A stretch of 44,475 bases of DNA from Winogradskyella sp. (GCA_013002225.1 JABDKL010000159.1:1-44475), one strand, 5' to 3'; numbered from the stretch's first letter, positions 6,943-16,277 are shown. Notes: generated by a model not told the origin, from the letters alone. Numbers and translations: made by a program.

Positions 6943-8256
6943 ATGGATTTAAAAGAAAAATTAGTATCATCATTTATGGCTTTTGAGGACACAGTAGATG
7001 TGCACTCACCTATACATGATATACGAACAGAAGCAATAAAGACATTTGAAACTCAAGGTTTTCCGACTAAAAAACAAGAGGCTTGGAAATACACGTCACT
7101 CAATGCTGTTTTAAAGCACGATTATAGCGTGTTTCCGAAGTTAGATAACGATATAGAATTTAAGGATGTTAAAAAGTATTTTATCCACGATATTGATGCT
7201 TACAAAATCATTTTTATCGATGGGAAGTACGCTTCACACTTATCTCAAACTACACACGACGGCATAGATGTTTGTTTAATGTCTTCGGCATTAGCAAAAC
7301 CGAAGTACCGCCTTATTATTGAGAATTATTTTAATAAAATTGCGCCAAATGAAAGTTTATCGGCACTAAACACAGCTTTTTCTGCAGAAGGTGCCTATAT
7401 CCATATTCCAAAGAATAAACTGGTAGAAAAGCCTATACAGATCATTCATTTTTCTACGGGTAATGAAGCCGCTTTAATGCTTCAGCCTAGAAATCTTGTG
7501 GTTGTAGATGAGAATTCTCACGTGCAAATTATTGAGCGTCATCAAAGCTTAACGGATAATCCGGTATTAACCAATAGTGTCACAGAAATTTTTGCCAATA
7601 AACGCGCCATAGTAGATTATTATAAAATTCAGAACGACAGGCAAAGTGCTACTTTAATTGATAATACCTATGTAAATCAAAAACAAGAGAGCTTAGCTAA
7701 AGTACATACCTTCTCTTTTGGTGGGAAATTAATAAGAAATAATCTTAACTTTTATCAAAATGGTGAGCGTATTGATTCTACCATGAAAGGCATCACTATA
7801 ATTGGAGATAAGCAACATGTAGATCATAACACCTTAGTGCACCACATCGAACCCAATTGCGAAAGTCATCAGGATTACAAAGGTATATTTGGAGATAGAG
7901 CAACAGGAGTGTTTAATGGTAAAGTAGTGGTTGAGAAAGAAGCTCAAAAAACAAACGCATTTCAGGCCAACAACAATATCTTGGTTAGCGACAAAGCCAG
8001 CATCAATACTAAACCTCAACTCGAAATTTTTGCAGATGATGTAAAATGTTCTCATGGTTGTACCATTGGACAGTTAGATGAAAGCGCAATGTTTTACCTG
8101 CGTTCTAGAGGTATTCCGGAAAAAGAAGCCAGGGCTTTACTGATGTTTGCATTTAGTAATAACGTGTTAGACTCCGTAAAGATTCCTGAAATTAAAAACA
8201 GAATTACTAAAATTATTGCCAATAAACTTGGTGTAAATATTGGCTTTGAACTCTAA
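6943..8256 (+). CDS. sufD: Fe-S cluster assembly protein SufD
   Basis: This 437-residue protein is the SufB paralogue that completes the SufBCD scaffold. The N-terminal helical part contains TKKQEAWKYTSL, a typical SufD motif. The beta-helix core has HVQIIERHQSL and FSFGGKLIRNNLNFY. The C-terminal region reads DVKCSHGCTIGQLDESAMFY followed by LRSRGIPEKEARALL. The His in CSHG is the residue implicated in iron handling at the SufB-SufD interface. The ATG at 6943 follows the second hairpin closely, and no Shine-Dalgarno-like sequence is apparent, as is common in this phylum. It is three bases from sufS. Confidence 0.96.
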   Translation: MDLKEKLVSSFMAFEDTVDVHSPIHDIRTEAIKTFETQGFPTKKQEAWKYTSLNAVLKHDYSVFPKLDNDIEFKDVKKYFIHDIDAYKIIFIDGKYASHLSQTTHDGIDVCLMSSALAKPKYRLIIENYFNKIAPNESLSALNTAFSAEGAYIHIPKNKLVEKPIQIIHFSTGNEAALMLQPRNLVVVDENSHVQIIERHQSLTDNPVLTNSVTEIFANKRAIVDYYKIQNDRQSATLIDNTYVNQKQESLAKVHTFSFGGKLIRNNLNFYQNGERIDSTMKGITIIGDKQHVDHNTLVHHIEPNCESHQDYKGIFGDRATGVFNGKVVVEKEAQKTNAFQANNNILVSDKASINTKPQLEIFADDVKCSHGCTIGQLDESAMFYLRSRGIPEKEARALLMFAFSNNVLDSVKIPEIKNRITKIIANKLGVNIGFEL

Positions 8257-8259
8257 TTA

Positions 8260-9501
8260 ATGATGAGCGTAGCAGAAAAACATATGATGTTAGATGTTGA
8301 ATCTATAAGAAAGGACTTCCCTATTCTTAACCGAAAGGTTAACGGTAAGCCACTTGTGTATTTTGACAATGCTGCGACCTCACAAACCCCTCAACAGGTT
8401 ATAGATGTTATTGTAGATTATTACAGTAATTACAACGCTAATATTCATAGAGGTGTACACCGTTTAAGCCAAGAGGCTACTGATGCTTATGAGCAATCGC
8501 GACTTAAAATACAGCAACATTTTAATGCGAAGCATCCTTACGAGATAATCTTTACATCAGGCACTACGCATGGTATTAATTTAGTAGCCAGCGGTTTTTC
8601 GTCTTTATTAAAGAAGGGAGATGAAATTATCGTTTCTGCCTTAGAACACCATAGTAACATCGTACCATGGCAAATGTTATGTGAGCGTACAGGTGCTACT
8701 TTAAAAGTGCTACCAATGAATGAGAACGGAGAGTTAATCCTTTCCGAATTTGATTCATTATTAAACGATAACACAAAACTCGTTTTTGTTAATCATATCT
8801 CTAATGCTTTAGGAACTATAAATCCTATAGAATCTATTATAGAAAAAGCACATGAAGTTGGAGCTGCAGTTTTGGTTGATGGCGCTCAATCCTGCCCTCA
8901 TATAAAACCAGATCTGCAAGGGCTCAATGTTGACTTTTACGTCTGCTCTGCGCACAAAATATGTGGACCGACAGGTGTAGGTATGTTGTACGGAAAAGAA
9001 GAATGGCTAAATAAATTACCACCTTATCAAGGCGGAGGAGAAATGATTGCTGAGGTTACCTTCGACAAAACAACTTACGCAGATTTACCACACAAGTTTG
9101 AAGCGGGTACTCCAAATATTTGTGGAGGTATTGCCTTTGGTGCTGCACTCGATTATATGAATTCTATTGGCTTTGATGCTATTACTCAATACGAAAATGA
9201 GCTTCTAGAATATGGTACAAACGAACTGCTTAAAATTGAAGGCTTAAAAATTTACGGAACCGCTAAAGAAAAAACATCGGTGATTTCTTTTAATGTAGGC
9301 AACATTCATCCTTACGACATCGGTACTATTTTAGACAAAATGGGAATAGCGGTAAGAACAGGTCATCATTGCGCTCAGCCCATTATGGATTTTTACCAGA
9401 TTCCTGGGACTATTAGAGCTTCATTCATGTTTTATAATACTAAAGAAGAAATAGATACATTTATTTCTGCACTTAAAAAAGCTGTATTAATGCTGTCTTA
9501 A
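8260..9501 (+). CDS. sufS: Cysteine desulfurase SufS
   Basis: This 413-residue PLP enzyme of aminotransferase class V releases sulfur from L-cysteine as an enzyme persulfide for SufE and SufB. The PLP lysine is Lys233 in CSAHKICGPTG, cofactor contacts are in ALEHHSNIVPWQ and LVDGAQSCPH, and the persulfide-forming residue is Cys371 in VRTGHHCAQP. Two adjacent ATGs (8260 and 8263) could start translation and differ by one residue. The short active-site loop places it in the SufS/CsdA group rather than IscS/NifS. The partner sufE follows 0.9 kb downstream. Confidence 0.96.
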   Translation: MMSVAEKHMMLDVESIRKDFPILNRKVNGKPLVYFDNAATSQTPQQVIDVIVDYYSNYNANIHRGVHRLSQEATDAYEQSRLKIQQHFNAKHPYEIIFTSGTTHGINLVASGFSSLLKKGDEIIVSALEHHSNIVPWQMLCERTGATLKVLPMNENGELILSEFDSLLNDNTKLVFVNHISNALGTINPIESIIEKAHEVGAAVLVDGAQSCPHIKPDLQGLNVDFYVCSAHKICGPTGVGMLYGKEEWLNKLPPYQGGGEMIAEVTFDKTTYADLPHKFEAGTPNICGGIAFGAALDYMNSIGFDAITQYENELLEYGTNELLKIEGLKIYGTAKEKTSVISFNVGNIHPYDIGTILDKMGIAVRTGHHCAQPIMDFYQIPGTIRASFMFYNTKEEIDTFISALKKAVLMLS

Positions 9502-9547
9502 GCTTTGGCATTAATAATGTAACTTAGTTTATAAAAAAGTATTAATT

Positions 9548-10369
9548 ATGAAATTCTTTTTAAGTCTATTCTTTGTTTTTATGATTACAGAATCGTGCAG
9601 CTCTGCAAAGGAAAGTGTCACGTCTAAAGAAATAAATCAAGAATCACTCTTAGGAACTTACAGTATTAAACAGATTGGGCCTAACACATCACTTCCTAAT
9701 GATCTATCAATTACGTTCGAAACAGCATCTAACAGGGTTTCAGGTTTTGCAGGGTGTAATACTTTTTTTGGCAACTACGCTTTAGAAAAAAACACCATAA
9801 CTTTTCAAAATATAGCCACTTCAAAAAAATTCTGTCAAGAAAAAATTAATACAATAGAACGCCACCTACTCTCAGCATTAGATCAAATCAACACCTTACA
9901 AATTAAAAATAACAAACTCGTTTTTTCTAATAGCACATCAGATTTACTGATAGCAGAAGAAAAAGACGTTGCAGCTAAACAAAAAAATGTTGAAGACTAT
10001 TATTACACCTCAAGTGTTACTTATAAAGCGATTAGCCGAAATACGTTTGAATACGTTGAGATTACAGGTCCAAAAGTAACTATTTCAACAGATAGGGACC
10101 TTAAAGAATTTAATAACTATTCTTGTAGCGAAACCGATTGGAATAGTATCGAAAAAATGATTCAACGCATCAATTTATCGAAAATAGACAGGTTAAAAGC
10201 ACCAACAGAGAAAAGACTCTACGATGGCGCTGCACATGCTACTTTAACTATAAGAACAGGTGATGTCATTGCTACGTCCTCCTCTTTTGATCACGGTTAC
10301 CCTCCTCAAGAAATCGAAGCTTTAGTTAATAAAGTGTTATCCATAAAGGAAAGCGTAATAAAACACTAG
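9548..10369 (+). CDS. META-domain lipoprotein with a second C-terminal domain
   Basis: This 273-residue protein has a lipoprotein signal ending in TESC. Residues about 30-135 match a META (HslJ-like) domain: LLGTYSIKQI, then VSGFAGCNTFFGNYAL and ISTSKKFC-like elements with paired cysteines. The rest (from about residue 150, YYYTSSVTYKAISRNTFEYV to the end) is a separate alpha/beta unit containing a DGAAHATLTIRTGD segment, which I do not recognise by name. It lies between sufS and sufE and may be exported while its neighbours are cytoplasmic. Whether it is read from the upstream suf promoter is unclear: the 46-base gap shows no terminator. Confidence 0.75.
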   Translation: MKFFLSLFFVFMITESCSSAKESVTSKEINQESLLGTYSIKQIGPNTSLPNDLSITFETASNRVSGFAGCNTFFGNYALEKNTITFQNIATSKKFCQEKINTIERHLLSALDQINTLQIKNNKLVFSNSTSDLLIAEEKDVAAKQKNVEDYYYTSSVTYKAISRNTFEYVEITGPKVTISTDRDLKEFNNYSCSETDWNSIEKMIQRINLSKIDRLKAPTEKRLYDGAAHATLTIRTGDVIATSSSFDHGYPPQEIEALVNKVLSIKESVIKH

Positions 10370-10377
10370 CTATTTTG

Positions 10378-10385
10378 TAATTTTG
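10378..10385 (+). promoter_or_regulatory. Bacteroidota -7 box before sufE
   Basis: TAATTTTG fits TAnnTTTG and lies 17 bases before the sufE ATG. It suggests that sufE, the sufT-like gene and the DUF2480 gene can be transcribed separately from the first suf unit. No clear -33 element was found. Confidence 0.45.
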
Positions 10386-10402
10386 CTAAAAAGAAGAAGA
10401 CT

Positions 10403-10825
10403 ATGACTATTGAAGAAATTCAAAATGAAATTATAGATGAGTTCGCCATGTTCGAAGATTGGGAAGAACGCTATCAATATATGATCGATCTGGGAAAAAC
10501 ATTGCCTTTAATTGACGAACAATTTAAAACTGAAGATCACATTATAAAAGGATGCCAAAGTAAGGTATGGGTACATGCAGATATGGATAATGAGAAGGTT
10601 AATTTTACGGCAGATAGTGATGCTGTAATTACTAAAGGTATAATTGCTATATTAATTAGAGTGTTTTCTAATCAGCACCCTAAAGATATCATTGAGGCAA
10701 ATACAGATTTTATAGATAAAATAGGTCTAAAAGAGCATTTATCACCGACACGGGCTAATGGTTTAGTGAGCATGATAAAACAACTAAAATTATATGCTAT
10801 AGCATATCAAACACAATTGAATTAA
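10403..10825 (+). CDS. sufE: Sulfur acceptor protein SufE
   Basis: This 140-residue protein takes persulfide sulfur from SufS and delivers it to SufB. The catalytic Cys51 lies in the loop IIKGCQSKVW, which is the family signature. The N-terminal helix DWEERYQYMIDLGKTLP and the C-terminal helix NGLVSMIKQLKLYA are typical. It is separated by one base from the next gene, so translation is likely coupled. The alternative CsdE assignment is less likely in a suf context. Confidence 0.95.
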   Translation: MTIEEIQNEIIDEFAMFEDWEERYQYMIDLGKTLPLIDEQFKTEDHIIKGCQSKVWVHADMDNEKVNFTADSDAVITKGIIAILIRVFSNQHPKDIIEANTDFIDKIGLKEHLSPTRANGLVSMIKQLKLYAIAYQTQLN

Positions 10826-10826
10826 G

Positions 10827-11153
10827 ATGAGCGAAACAACAATAGACACCAATGTATTAGGAGATAAGATTGTAAGAGTATTAAAAACAATCTTTGATCC
10901 GGAGATCCCTGTAGATATATACGAATTAGGTTTAATATATGACGTAATGGTTAATGAAGATTACGATGTTAAGATCTTAATGACATTAACAACACCGAAT
11001 TGTCCTGTAGCCGAAACATTACCTCTTGAAGTTGAAGAAAAAGTAAAATCCATAAATGAGGTTAAGGATGCGGAAGTAGAAATTACATTCGACCCGCCTT
11101 GGTCTCAAGATTTAATGAGTGAAGAGGCAAAGTTAGAGTTAGGAATGTTATAA
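10827..11153 (+). CDS. SUF-system DUF59 protein, SufT/MIP18 family
   Basis: This 108-residue DUF59 protein has the family core DPEIPVDIYELGLIYDVMV, the MTLTTPNCPVAE strand with the conserved cysteine, and DPPWSQDLMSEEAKLELG at the C-terminus. Stand-alone DUF59 proteins in suf operons (SufT) help mature Fe-S proteins; their eukaryotic relative is MIP18/FAM96 (family knowledge). It lies between sufE and a DUF2480 gene with gaps of one and two bases, a tight three-gene unit. Confidence 0.9.
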   Translation: MSETTIDTNVLGDKIVRVLKTIFDPEIPVDIYELGLIYDVMVNEDYDVKILMTLTTPNCPVAETLPLEVEEKVKSINEVKDAEVEITFDPPWSQDLMSEEAKLELGML

Positions 11154-11155
11154 AG

Positions 11156-11665
11156 ATGGCTCAAGAAATTATAAATAGAGTTGCTAATAGCAAACTCAAA
11201 GTGATTGATCTAGAAGATTATTACCCAAACGGAAAACGGGTCGTCTTTGATATAAAAGACTGGTTACTGGAAGGGTTGGTGTTAAGAGAAAAAGATTTTA
11301 GATCGTATATAGCACAACACGACTGGACAGAGTACCGAGATTGTTATGTTGCCTTACAATGTTCTACAGACGCTATTGTCCCGGATTGGGCTTATATGTT
11401 AATATCACTTCAATTAGAAGATCATGCCAAACTAGTGGTCATTGGCACGTTAGATAATCTGGAGACTATTTTATATACCTCCATTATTAATAATCTAGAC
11501 CTTTCTGCCTATAAAGGTCTACCGGTAATAATTAAAGGGTGTGCAAATAAGCCTGTACCAGCCAATGCTTTGGTTTTACTTTCTCAAAAATTAAAACCTG
11601 TAGCTAAATCGATCATGTTTGGCGAAGCTTGTTCATCCGTACCGCTTTATAAGCAAAAAAAATAA
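11156..11665 (+). CDS. DUF2480 family protein
   Basis: This 169-residue soluble protein matches the Bacteroidota-restricted family DUF2480 by its opening and core: VIDLEDYYPNGKRVVFDIKD, then WLLEGLVLREKDFR and a CSTDAIVPDWAYMLI stretch. The C-terminal half has NLDLSAYKGLPVIIKGCANKPVP and ends with FGEACSSVPLYK. Four cysteines are spread over the protein, two of them in conserved-looking contexts (KGCANK, EACSSV). The function is unknown. Its place two bases after the sufT-like gene suggests a role linked to Fe-S cluster handling, which is inference. Confidence 0.85.
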   Translation: MAQEIINRVANSKLKVIDLEDYYPNGKRVVFDIKDWLLEGLVLREKDFRSYIAQHDWTEYRDCYVALQCSTDAIVPDWAYMLISLQLEDHAKLVVIGTLDNLETILYTSIINNLDLSAYKGLPVIIKGCANKPVPANALVLLSQKLKPVAKSIMFGEACSSVPLYKQKK

Positions 11666-11683
11666 ATGTGACTTTATTTTATA

Positions 11684-11749
11684 ATTAAGGTCTTAATAGT
11701 AATAGACACAAAAAGGATAATTTAAAAAAAACGAATTGTCCTATATTTG
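11684..11749 (+). promoter_or_regulatory. Promoter region of the DUF3078 gene with two inverted repeats
   Basis: TATATTTG (11742-11749) fits the -7 consensus, with TTT at 11721-11723 an acceptable -33 element 18 bases upstream. AGGATAA (11714-11720) and TTGTCCT (11736-11742) form an imperfect inverted repeat that spans the core promoter. ATTAAG-GT-CTTAAT lies at 11684-11697. These could be operators. Confidence 0.45.
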
Positions 11750-11784
11750 TAATTGAATAATAACTATTTTAAAACCATTAAGTT

Positions 11785-12714
11785 ATGATTAAAAAATTCA
11801 TTCTACCTACATTATTTATGTTTGCAATTACCTTTGGTTACGCCCAGACAAAAGAGGAATTACAAACACAAAAAGCTGAAAAACAGGCAGAAGCAGACAA
11901 GTTTCAAAGTGAAGCTGATGCTATACAGGCTCAAATCGATGCCTTGCCAGGATGGAGAACTGGAGCATTTGGAGTTATTGGTGGTAGCTTATCTAATTTT
12001 AATAACTGGTACGCACAAGGTACGCCAAACAACAGTTCTGGTAATATTGGAATAAATTTTAATGCCTTTGCAAATAAAATTGAAGACAGCTATTTTTGGA
12101 GAAATTCTCTTACTGCTAACTTAGCATGGGTAAAGTTTGACAATGAAGATATTTCGACTGATGATGATAGTTTTAAGCCAACAACAGACGTCTTCAATTT
12201 ATCATCGCTTTATGGTCAAAGACTAAGCGATAAATGGGCTGTTTCTGGATTGATGGAATACAGAACAACAATTCTAAATAATTTTAATGATCCGGGTTAT
12301 TTAGATGTTGGTGTAGGTGGTACCTGGACGCCAACAGATAATTTAATAGTAGTAATTCACCCATTAAACTATAATTTTGTTTTTGCAGATAATGATGCTG
12401 TCTTCGAATCTTCTGCTGGAGCAAAAATTGTAGCTGACTATACAAGACAAATCGGTGCAATTGCCTTTAAGTCTAATTTCTCTACATTCCAGAGTTATAA
12501 GTCTAGTGATCTTTCTAATTTTACTTGGACAAACTCATTTAGCTATACTTTATGGAAAATGATTGGTGTTGGGTTTGATTTTGCGCTAAGAAGCAATAAG
12601 CAGGAAGCGCTTAGTTATGCTTTAGCTCAATCACCACCAACAGCTACAGGGTTTGACGATGTCGATAATAAATTACAAACCTATTACACAATTGGTTTAA
12701 GCTATGCCTTCTAG
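11785..12714 (+). CDS. DUF3078 outer-membrane beta-barrel protein
   Basis: A 309-residue exported protein with a signal peptide ending in FGYAQ. The first 35 mature residues form a short coiled coil (KEELQTQKAEKQAEADKF onward), followed by GWRTGAFGVIGGSLSNFNNW, the start of the DUF3078 region. The rest alternates aromatic and polar residues in strands and ends in a terminal aromatic (IGLSYAF), as expected for an outer-membrane barrel. A porin-like or structural role is plausible; the substrate is unknown. It is monocistronic, with its own promoter and a terminator right behind it. Confidence 0.82.
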   Translation: MIKKFILPTLFMFAITFGYAQTKEELQTQKAEKQAEADKFQSEADAIQAQIDALPGWRTGAFGVIGGSLSNFNNWYAQGTPNNSSGNIGINFNAFANKIEDSYFWRNSLTANLAWVKFDNEDISTDDDSFKPTTDVFNLSSLYGQRLSDKWAVSGLMEYRTTILNNFNDPGYLDVGVGGTWTPTDNLIVVIHPLNYNFVFADNDAVFESSAGAKIVADYTRQIGAIAFKSNFSTFQSYKSSDLSNFTWTNSFSYTLWKMIGVGFDFALRSNKQEALSYALAQSPPTATGFDDVDNKLQTYYTIGLSYAF

Positions 12715-12737
12715 AACATAGCATTGAGAATATCAAA

Positions 12738-12770
12738 AAAAGCCTGTCATTAAATTATTGACAGGCTTTT
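12738..12770. terminator. Bidirectional intrinsic terminator
   Basis: A perfect 12-base-pair stem (12738-12749 with 12759-12770, core AGCCTGTCA/TGACAGGCT) has a nine-base loop and A/T tracts on both sides. It lies between the convergent DUF3078 and penicillin-binding protein genes and can serve both. Confidence 0.85.
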
Positions 12771-12771
12771 C

Positions 12772-15051
12772 TTATTTAAAACTATTTCTTTCTTTTTTTC
12801 TTTTAAATAATCTCTCGAAGAAATTTTCAGCCTTTACTGGCTCACAGTCTAAATCTTCAATAACCTGTTTCCATGGGTATTCAAACTTCGATTTCGTAAG
12901 AACGTCAAAGCTTGAATCGTTATTAAGCTTTTGATAAAATTTTGCAAAAATTGGTAATGCTGTGTTGGCGCCTTGACCCAATGAGGTTGTTCTAAAGCCT
13001 ATACTATGATTATCATTACCTACCCAAGTTACAGTTGTAAGATTGGGAGTAATACCTATAAACCAGCCGTCCTTATTATCTTGGGTTGTACCTGTTTTAC
13101 CTGCCATAGCATTTGTTAAACCATATGTACTTCTAAGTCTTGAGGCTGTACCACTATTAACGGTTTCTTTCATCATTTCCAGCAAGACTTGTCTCGTATA
13201 GTTCTTAAACGCTTTTTTCTTTGCTACAGTGGGTTCAAACTCACATAATACGTTACCATACCTATCTTCTATTTTAGTGATATAGTAAGGTTTTACCCAT
13301 TTACTCTCATTCGTATAAGTCGCAAAAGCTCCTGCTATATCCTTTAATTTTATTGCGGCAGTACCCAAAGCTATAGAAGGTTCCTTGGGTAATTTGGTAG
13401 AAATCCCCATACGCTCTGCCATACTAATGACACTTGAAATTCCTATATCATTTAGAACTTTGACAGCAATAGTATTTACGGATTGACTTAAGGCCAGCTT
13501 CAATGAATATTTAGACAGGGAGTCTGCTTCAATTCCACCAGAGTTTTTTGGTGTCCAGTTATTATAATTTGTATAGGTTATTTCTGAAACTGGATAGTAC
13601 GTGCAAGGCTCCATACCTGAATCAATAGCTGCCGTATAAACAAACGGTTTAAATGTGGATCCTACCTGACGCTCACTCTGAGAAACGTGGTCGTACTTAA
13701 AATATCTAAAATCAATACCTCCAACATATGTGCGCACCTTACCCGTTGTAGGTTCTATCGCAATCATACCTGTATTTAAAAATTTGGTAAAATGCTTTAT
13801 ACTATCAATGACAGAAATAGTTTTGACGGTATCGCCCTCCCATCTAAAAAGCTCAATTTTACGTTTTACGTTTAAGCTATCTTCTATTTGCTGATCTGTC
13901 AGTCCCTGACGTTTTAAATTTTTATAGCGTCCTGTGTTTTTTACTGCAGCATCTATCAGAGACCTATTGTTTATCCATGGAGATTGCTTACCATAAGATT
14001 TTTCGAAACTAGCCTGAAGTTTAGATAGATGCTCTTTCATGGCTTCTTCAGCATAGTTTTGCATTTTCGCATCTAAGGTGGTATGTACTATTAATCCATC
14101 TTTATACAGATTATAAGGTCGTCCTAAAGGCGATGGAATGGAGTCCAATATTTTTGCCAGTTCTCGCTTAACCTCAGCTCTAAAATAGGGAGCAAGACCA
14201 ACATCATGACTAAAGGACCTATAGTTTAATTTTACAGGTTCAGATCTATATATGTTTAATGAATCCTGGTTTAAATACCCATATTTTTGCATTTGGTTTA
14301 AAACCACATTTCTTCGCTGCTGGCAGCGTTCTGTATTAATTCTAGGGTTATAATAATGGTTAGCTTTTAAGGTTCCTACTAATGTAGCGGCCTCATTAAT
14401 TGTAAGTTCTTTGGCTGATTTATTAAAGAACTTGCGCGATGCACTTTCAATTCCGTAAGTGTTATCGGAAAAAGGAACCGTATTTAAATAAAGGGTGAGT
14501 ATTTCCTCTTTTGAATATATATCCTCTAGTCGTTTTGCAATGACCGATTCTTTAAACTTATTTACGACTATACCAAAAATGGGGTAATTATCTCTTCCAA
14601 ATAAATTTTTGGCTAATTGTAAGGTTATGGTGCTTCCGCCGCCAGCTGCATCATCTTGTAATAAAACCGACTTAAAAAATACACGCAATAAGCTCGTATT
14701 ATCAATACCTTCATGCTCATAAAAACGAATATCTTCTGTGGCAACGAGCGCTTCTAAAAGGTGTTTAGGGAAGTCCTGAAATTTTAATGGCTGCCTATCA
14801 TAGATATAATATTTCCCAATGAGCACACCATCCTTATCTAATATCTGAGTAGATTGTTCCTGTTTTATAGAACGCAATTCTGCTTTATTTGGCAAATGCC
14901 CAAAAGCACCTAGGTATACACTAACATATAGTGCCGTTAAACAGAGGACGCCCAAACAAACTAATATTAAAGGCCATTTTATCCATCTTTTTCGTGTTTG
15001 GTAATGTGCTTTAGCAATTAGTCGCTTTACGTGTCTTACGGTGAATTTCAT
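12772..15051 (-). CDS. Class A penicillin-binding protein (PBP1A-type)
   Basis: This 759-residue bifunctional peptidoglycan synthase is anchored by one membrane segment (about residues 26-48) after a basic cytoplasmic tail. The glycosyltransferase GT51 domain shows ALVATEDIRFYEHEGID, with catalytic Glu106, and GGSTITLQLAKNLFG. The transpeptidase domain has the catalytic serine in GSTFKPF (about residue 465), the SxN motif SQSVNT (about 522) and KTG in AGKTGTTQDNKDGWF (about 650). It is preceded by hflX on the same strand, with a 14-base gap. The basic C-terminal tail is short, with no extra binding domain. It could be named pbpC/mrcA-like, but I leave the symbol open. Confidence 0.95.
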   Translation of the reverse strand: MKFTVRHVKRLIAKAHYQTRKRWIKWPLILVCLGVLCLTALYVSVYLGAFGHLPNKAELRSIKQEQSTQILDKDGVLIGKYYIYDRQPLKFQDFPKHLLEALVATEDIRFYEHEGIDNTSLLRVFFKSVLLQDDAAGGGSTITLQLAKNLFGRDNYPIFGIVVNKFKESVIAKRLEDIYSKEEILTLYLNTVPFSDNTYGIESASRKFFNKSAKELTINEAATLVGTLKANHYYNPRINTERCQQRRNVVLNQMQKYGYLNQDSLNIYRSEPVKLNYRSFSHDVGLAPYFRAEVKRELAKILDSIPSPLGRPYNLYKDGLIVHTTLDAKMQNYAEEAMKEHLSKLQASFEKSYGKQSPWINNRSLIDAAVKNTGRYKNLKRQGLTDQQIEDSLNVKRKIELFRWEGDTVKTISVIDSIKHFTKFLNTGMIAIEPTTGKVRTYVGGIDFRYFKYDHVSQSERQVGSTFKPFVYTAAIDSGMEPCTYYPVSEITYTNYNNWTPKNSGGIEADSLSKYSLKLALSQSVNTIAVKVLNDIGISSVISMAERMGISTKLPKEPSIALGTAAIKLKDIAGAFATYTNESKWVKPYYITKIEDRYGNVLCEFEPTVAKKKAFKNYTRQVLLEMMKETVNSGTASRLRSTYGLTNAMAGKTGTTQDNKDGWFIGITPNLTTVTWVGNDNHSIGFRTTSLGQGANTALPIFAKFYQKLNNDSSFDVLTKSKFEYPWKQVIEDLDCEPVKAENFFERLFKRKKERNSFK

Positions 15052-15065
15052 AACGAACTTTACGT

Positions 15066-16277
15066 CTAGTCTATATCCTCAACATCTGGATATAAAAAGT
15101 GATTGTATGGAAAGCGTGTGACATGAATTTCTCGCACCTCTTTGTAAACTCTTTTTCTAAATTCGTCTAAGTTTTCTTTATTTAAAGCTGAAATAAATAA
15201 GGCATTATCGCCGAGCCTAGACATCCAGGTTTTTTTCCATTCTTTAATACTATAGTTTGCTTTTGTTCTTTCAGTTGCAATATCCTCTTCATCGAAGGGT
15301 TCAGCCTCATAAGCATCTATTTTATTAAAGACCATTATAGTTGGTTTGTCCTTGCTATCAATTTCGTCTAAAATTTGGTTTACTGAGTCTATATGTTCTT
15401 CAAAATTTGAATGCGAAATATCAACAACATGTAGCAACAAATCGGCCTCTCTCACCTCGTCTAAGGTGCTCTTAAAAGATTCTACTAATTGTGTTGGCAA
15501 CTTTCTAATAAATCCTACAGTGTCACTTACCAAAAATGGTAAGTTCCCGATAACTACTTTTCTTACCGTAGTATCCAAGGTCGCAAACAATTTATTCTCG
15601 GCAAAAACTTCGCTTTTACTAATCACATTCATTAAGGTAGATTTACCAACATTTGTATAACCTACAAGTGCTACTCTTACCATTTTTCCCCGATTCCCGC
15701 GTTGAACGGCCATTTGCTTATCAATGGTTTTAATTTTGGCTTTTAGTAAGGCTATTTTATCTCTTACGATACGTCTATCAGTTTCTATTTCGGTTTCACC
15801 TGGTCCACGCATACCTATTCCACCCTTTTGACGTTCAAGGTGTGTCCACATTCCTTTAAGTCTAGGTAATAAATACTCACATTGAGCTAATTCTACTTGT
15901 GTTCTGGCATAACTAGTTTGTGCACGCTGGGCAAAAATATCGAGAATGAGATTTGTTCTGTCTAAAATTTTACAATTCAGTATTTTACTAATGTTTCGCT
16001 CCTGAGCGGGTGACAACTCATCATCAAATATTACAGTACCAATGTCGTTTTCCTTGACAAAATCCATAACTTCCTCCATTTTTCCCGTACCAATAAAAGT
16101 CTTCGGATTAGGCATGGTCATTTTTTGAGTAAAGCGTTTTACAACCTCACCGCCTGCAGTATAGGTTAAAAATTCTAACTCATCTAAATACTCTTTCGAT
16201 TTTTCTTCGTCCTGTTCTTGTGTTATAACACCTATTAAAACAGTTTTCTCTAAAGCGATATCTTTTTTTTCTATCAT
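15066..16277 (-). CDS. hflX: Ribosome-associated GTPase HflX
   Basis: A P-loop GTPase that splits or rescues stalled ribosomes in other bacteria. It has the HflX N-terminal domain, the glycine-rich linker GGIGMRGPGETEIETDRR, then the G-domain with G1 GYTNVGKST, G3 DTVGFIRKLP and G4 NKID. I place the start at the ATG at 16277 (MIEKKDIALEK, 403 residues) and not at the in-frame ATG at 16304. The longer version adds a hydrophobic nonamer not typical of the family, and a promoter -7 box on this strand lies at 16293-16300, inside the extension. The penicillin-binding protein gene follows and is probably co-transcribed. Confidence 0.94.
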   Translation of the reverse strand: MIEKKDIALEKTVLIGVITQEQDEEKSKEYLDELEFLTYTAGGEVVKRFTQKMTMPNPKTFIGTGKMEEVMDFVKENDIGTVIFDDELSPAQERNISKILNCKILDRTNLILDIFAQRAQTSYARTQVELAQCEYLLPRLKGMWTHLERQKGGIGMRGPGETEIETDRRIVRDKIALLKAKIKTIDKQMAVQRGNRGKMVRVALVGYTNVGKSTLMNVISKSEVFAENKLFATLDTTVRKVVIGNLPFLVSDTVGFIRKLPTQLVESFKSTLDEVREADLLLHVVDISHSNFEEHIDSVNQILDEIDSKDKPTIMVFNKIDAYEAEPFDEEDIATERTKANYSIKEWKKTWMSRLGDNALFISALNKENLDEFRKRVYKEVREIHVTRFPYNHFLYPDVEDID

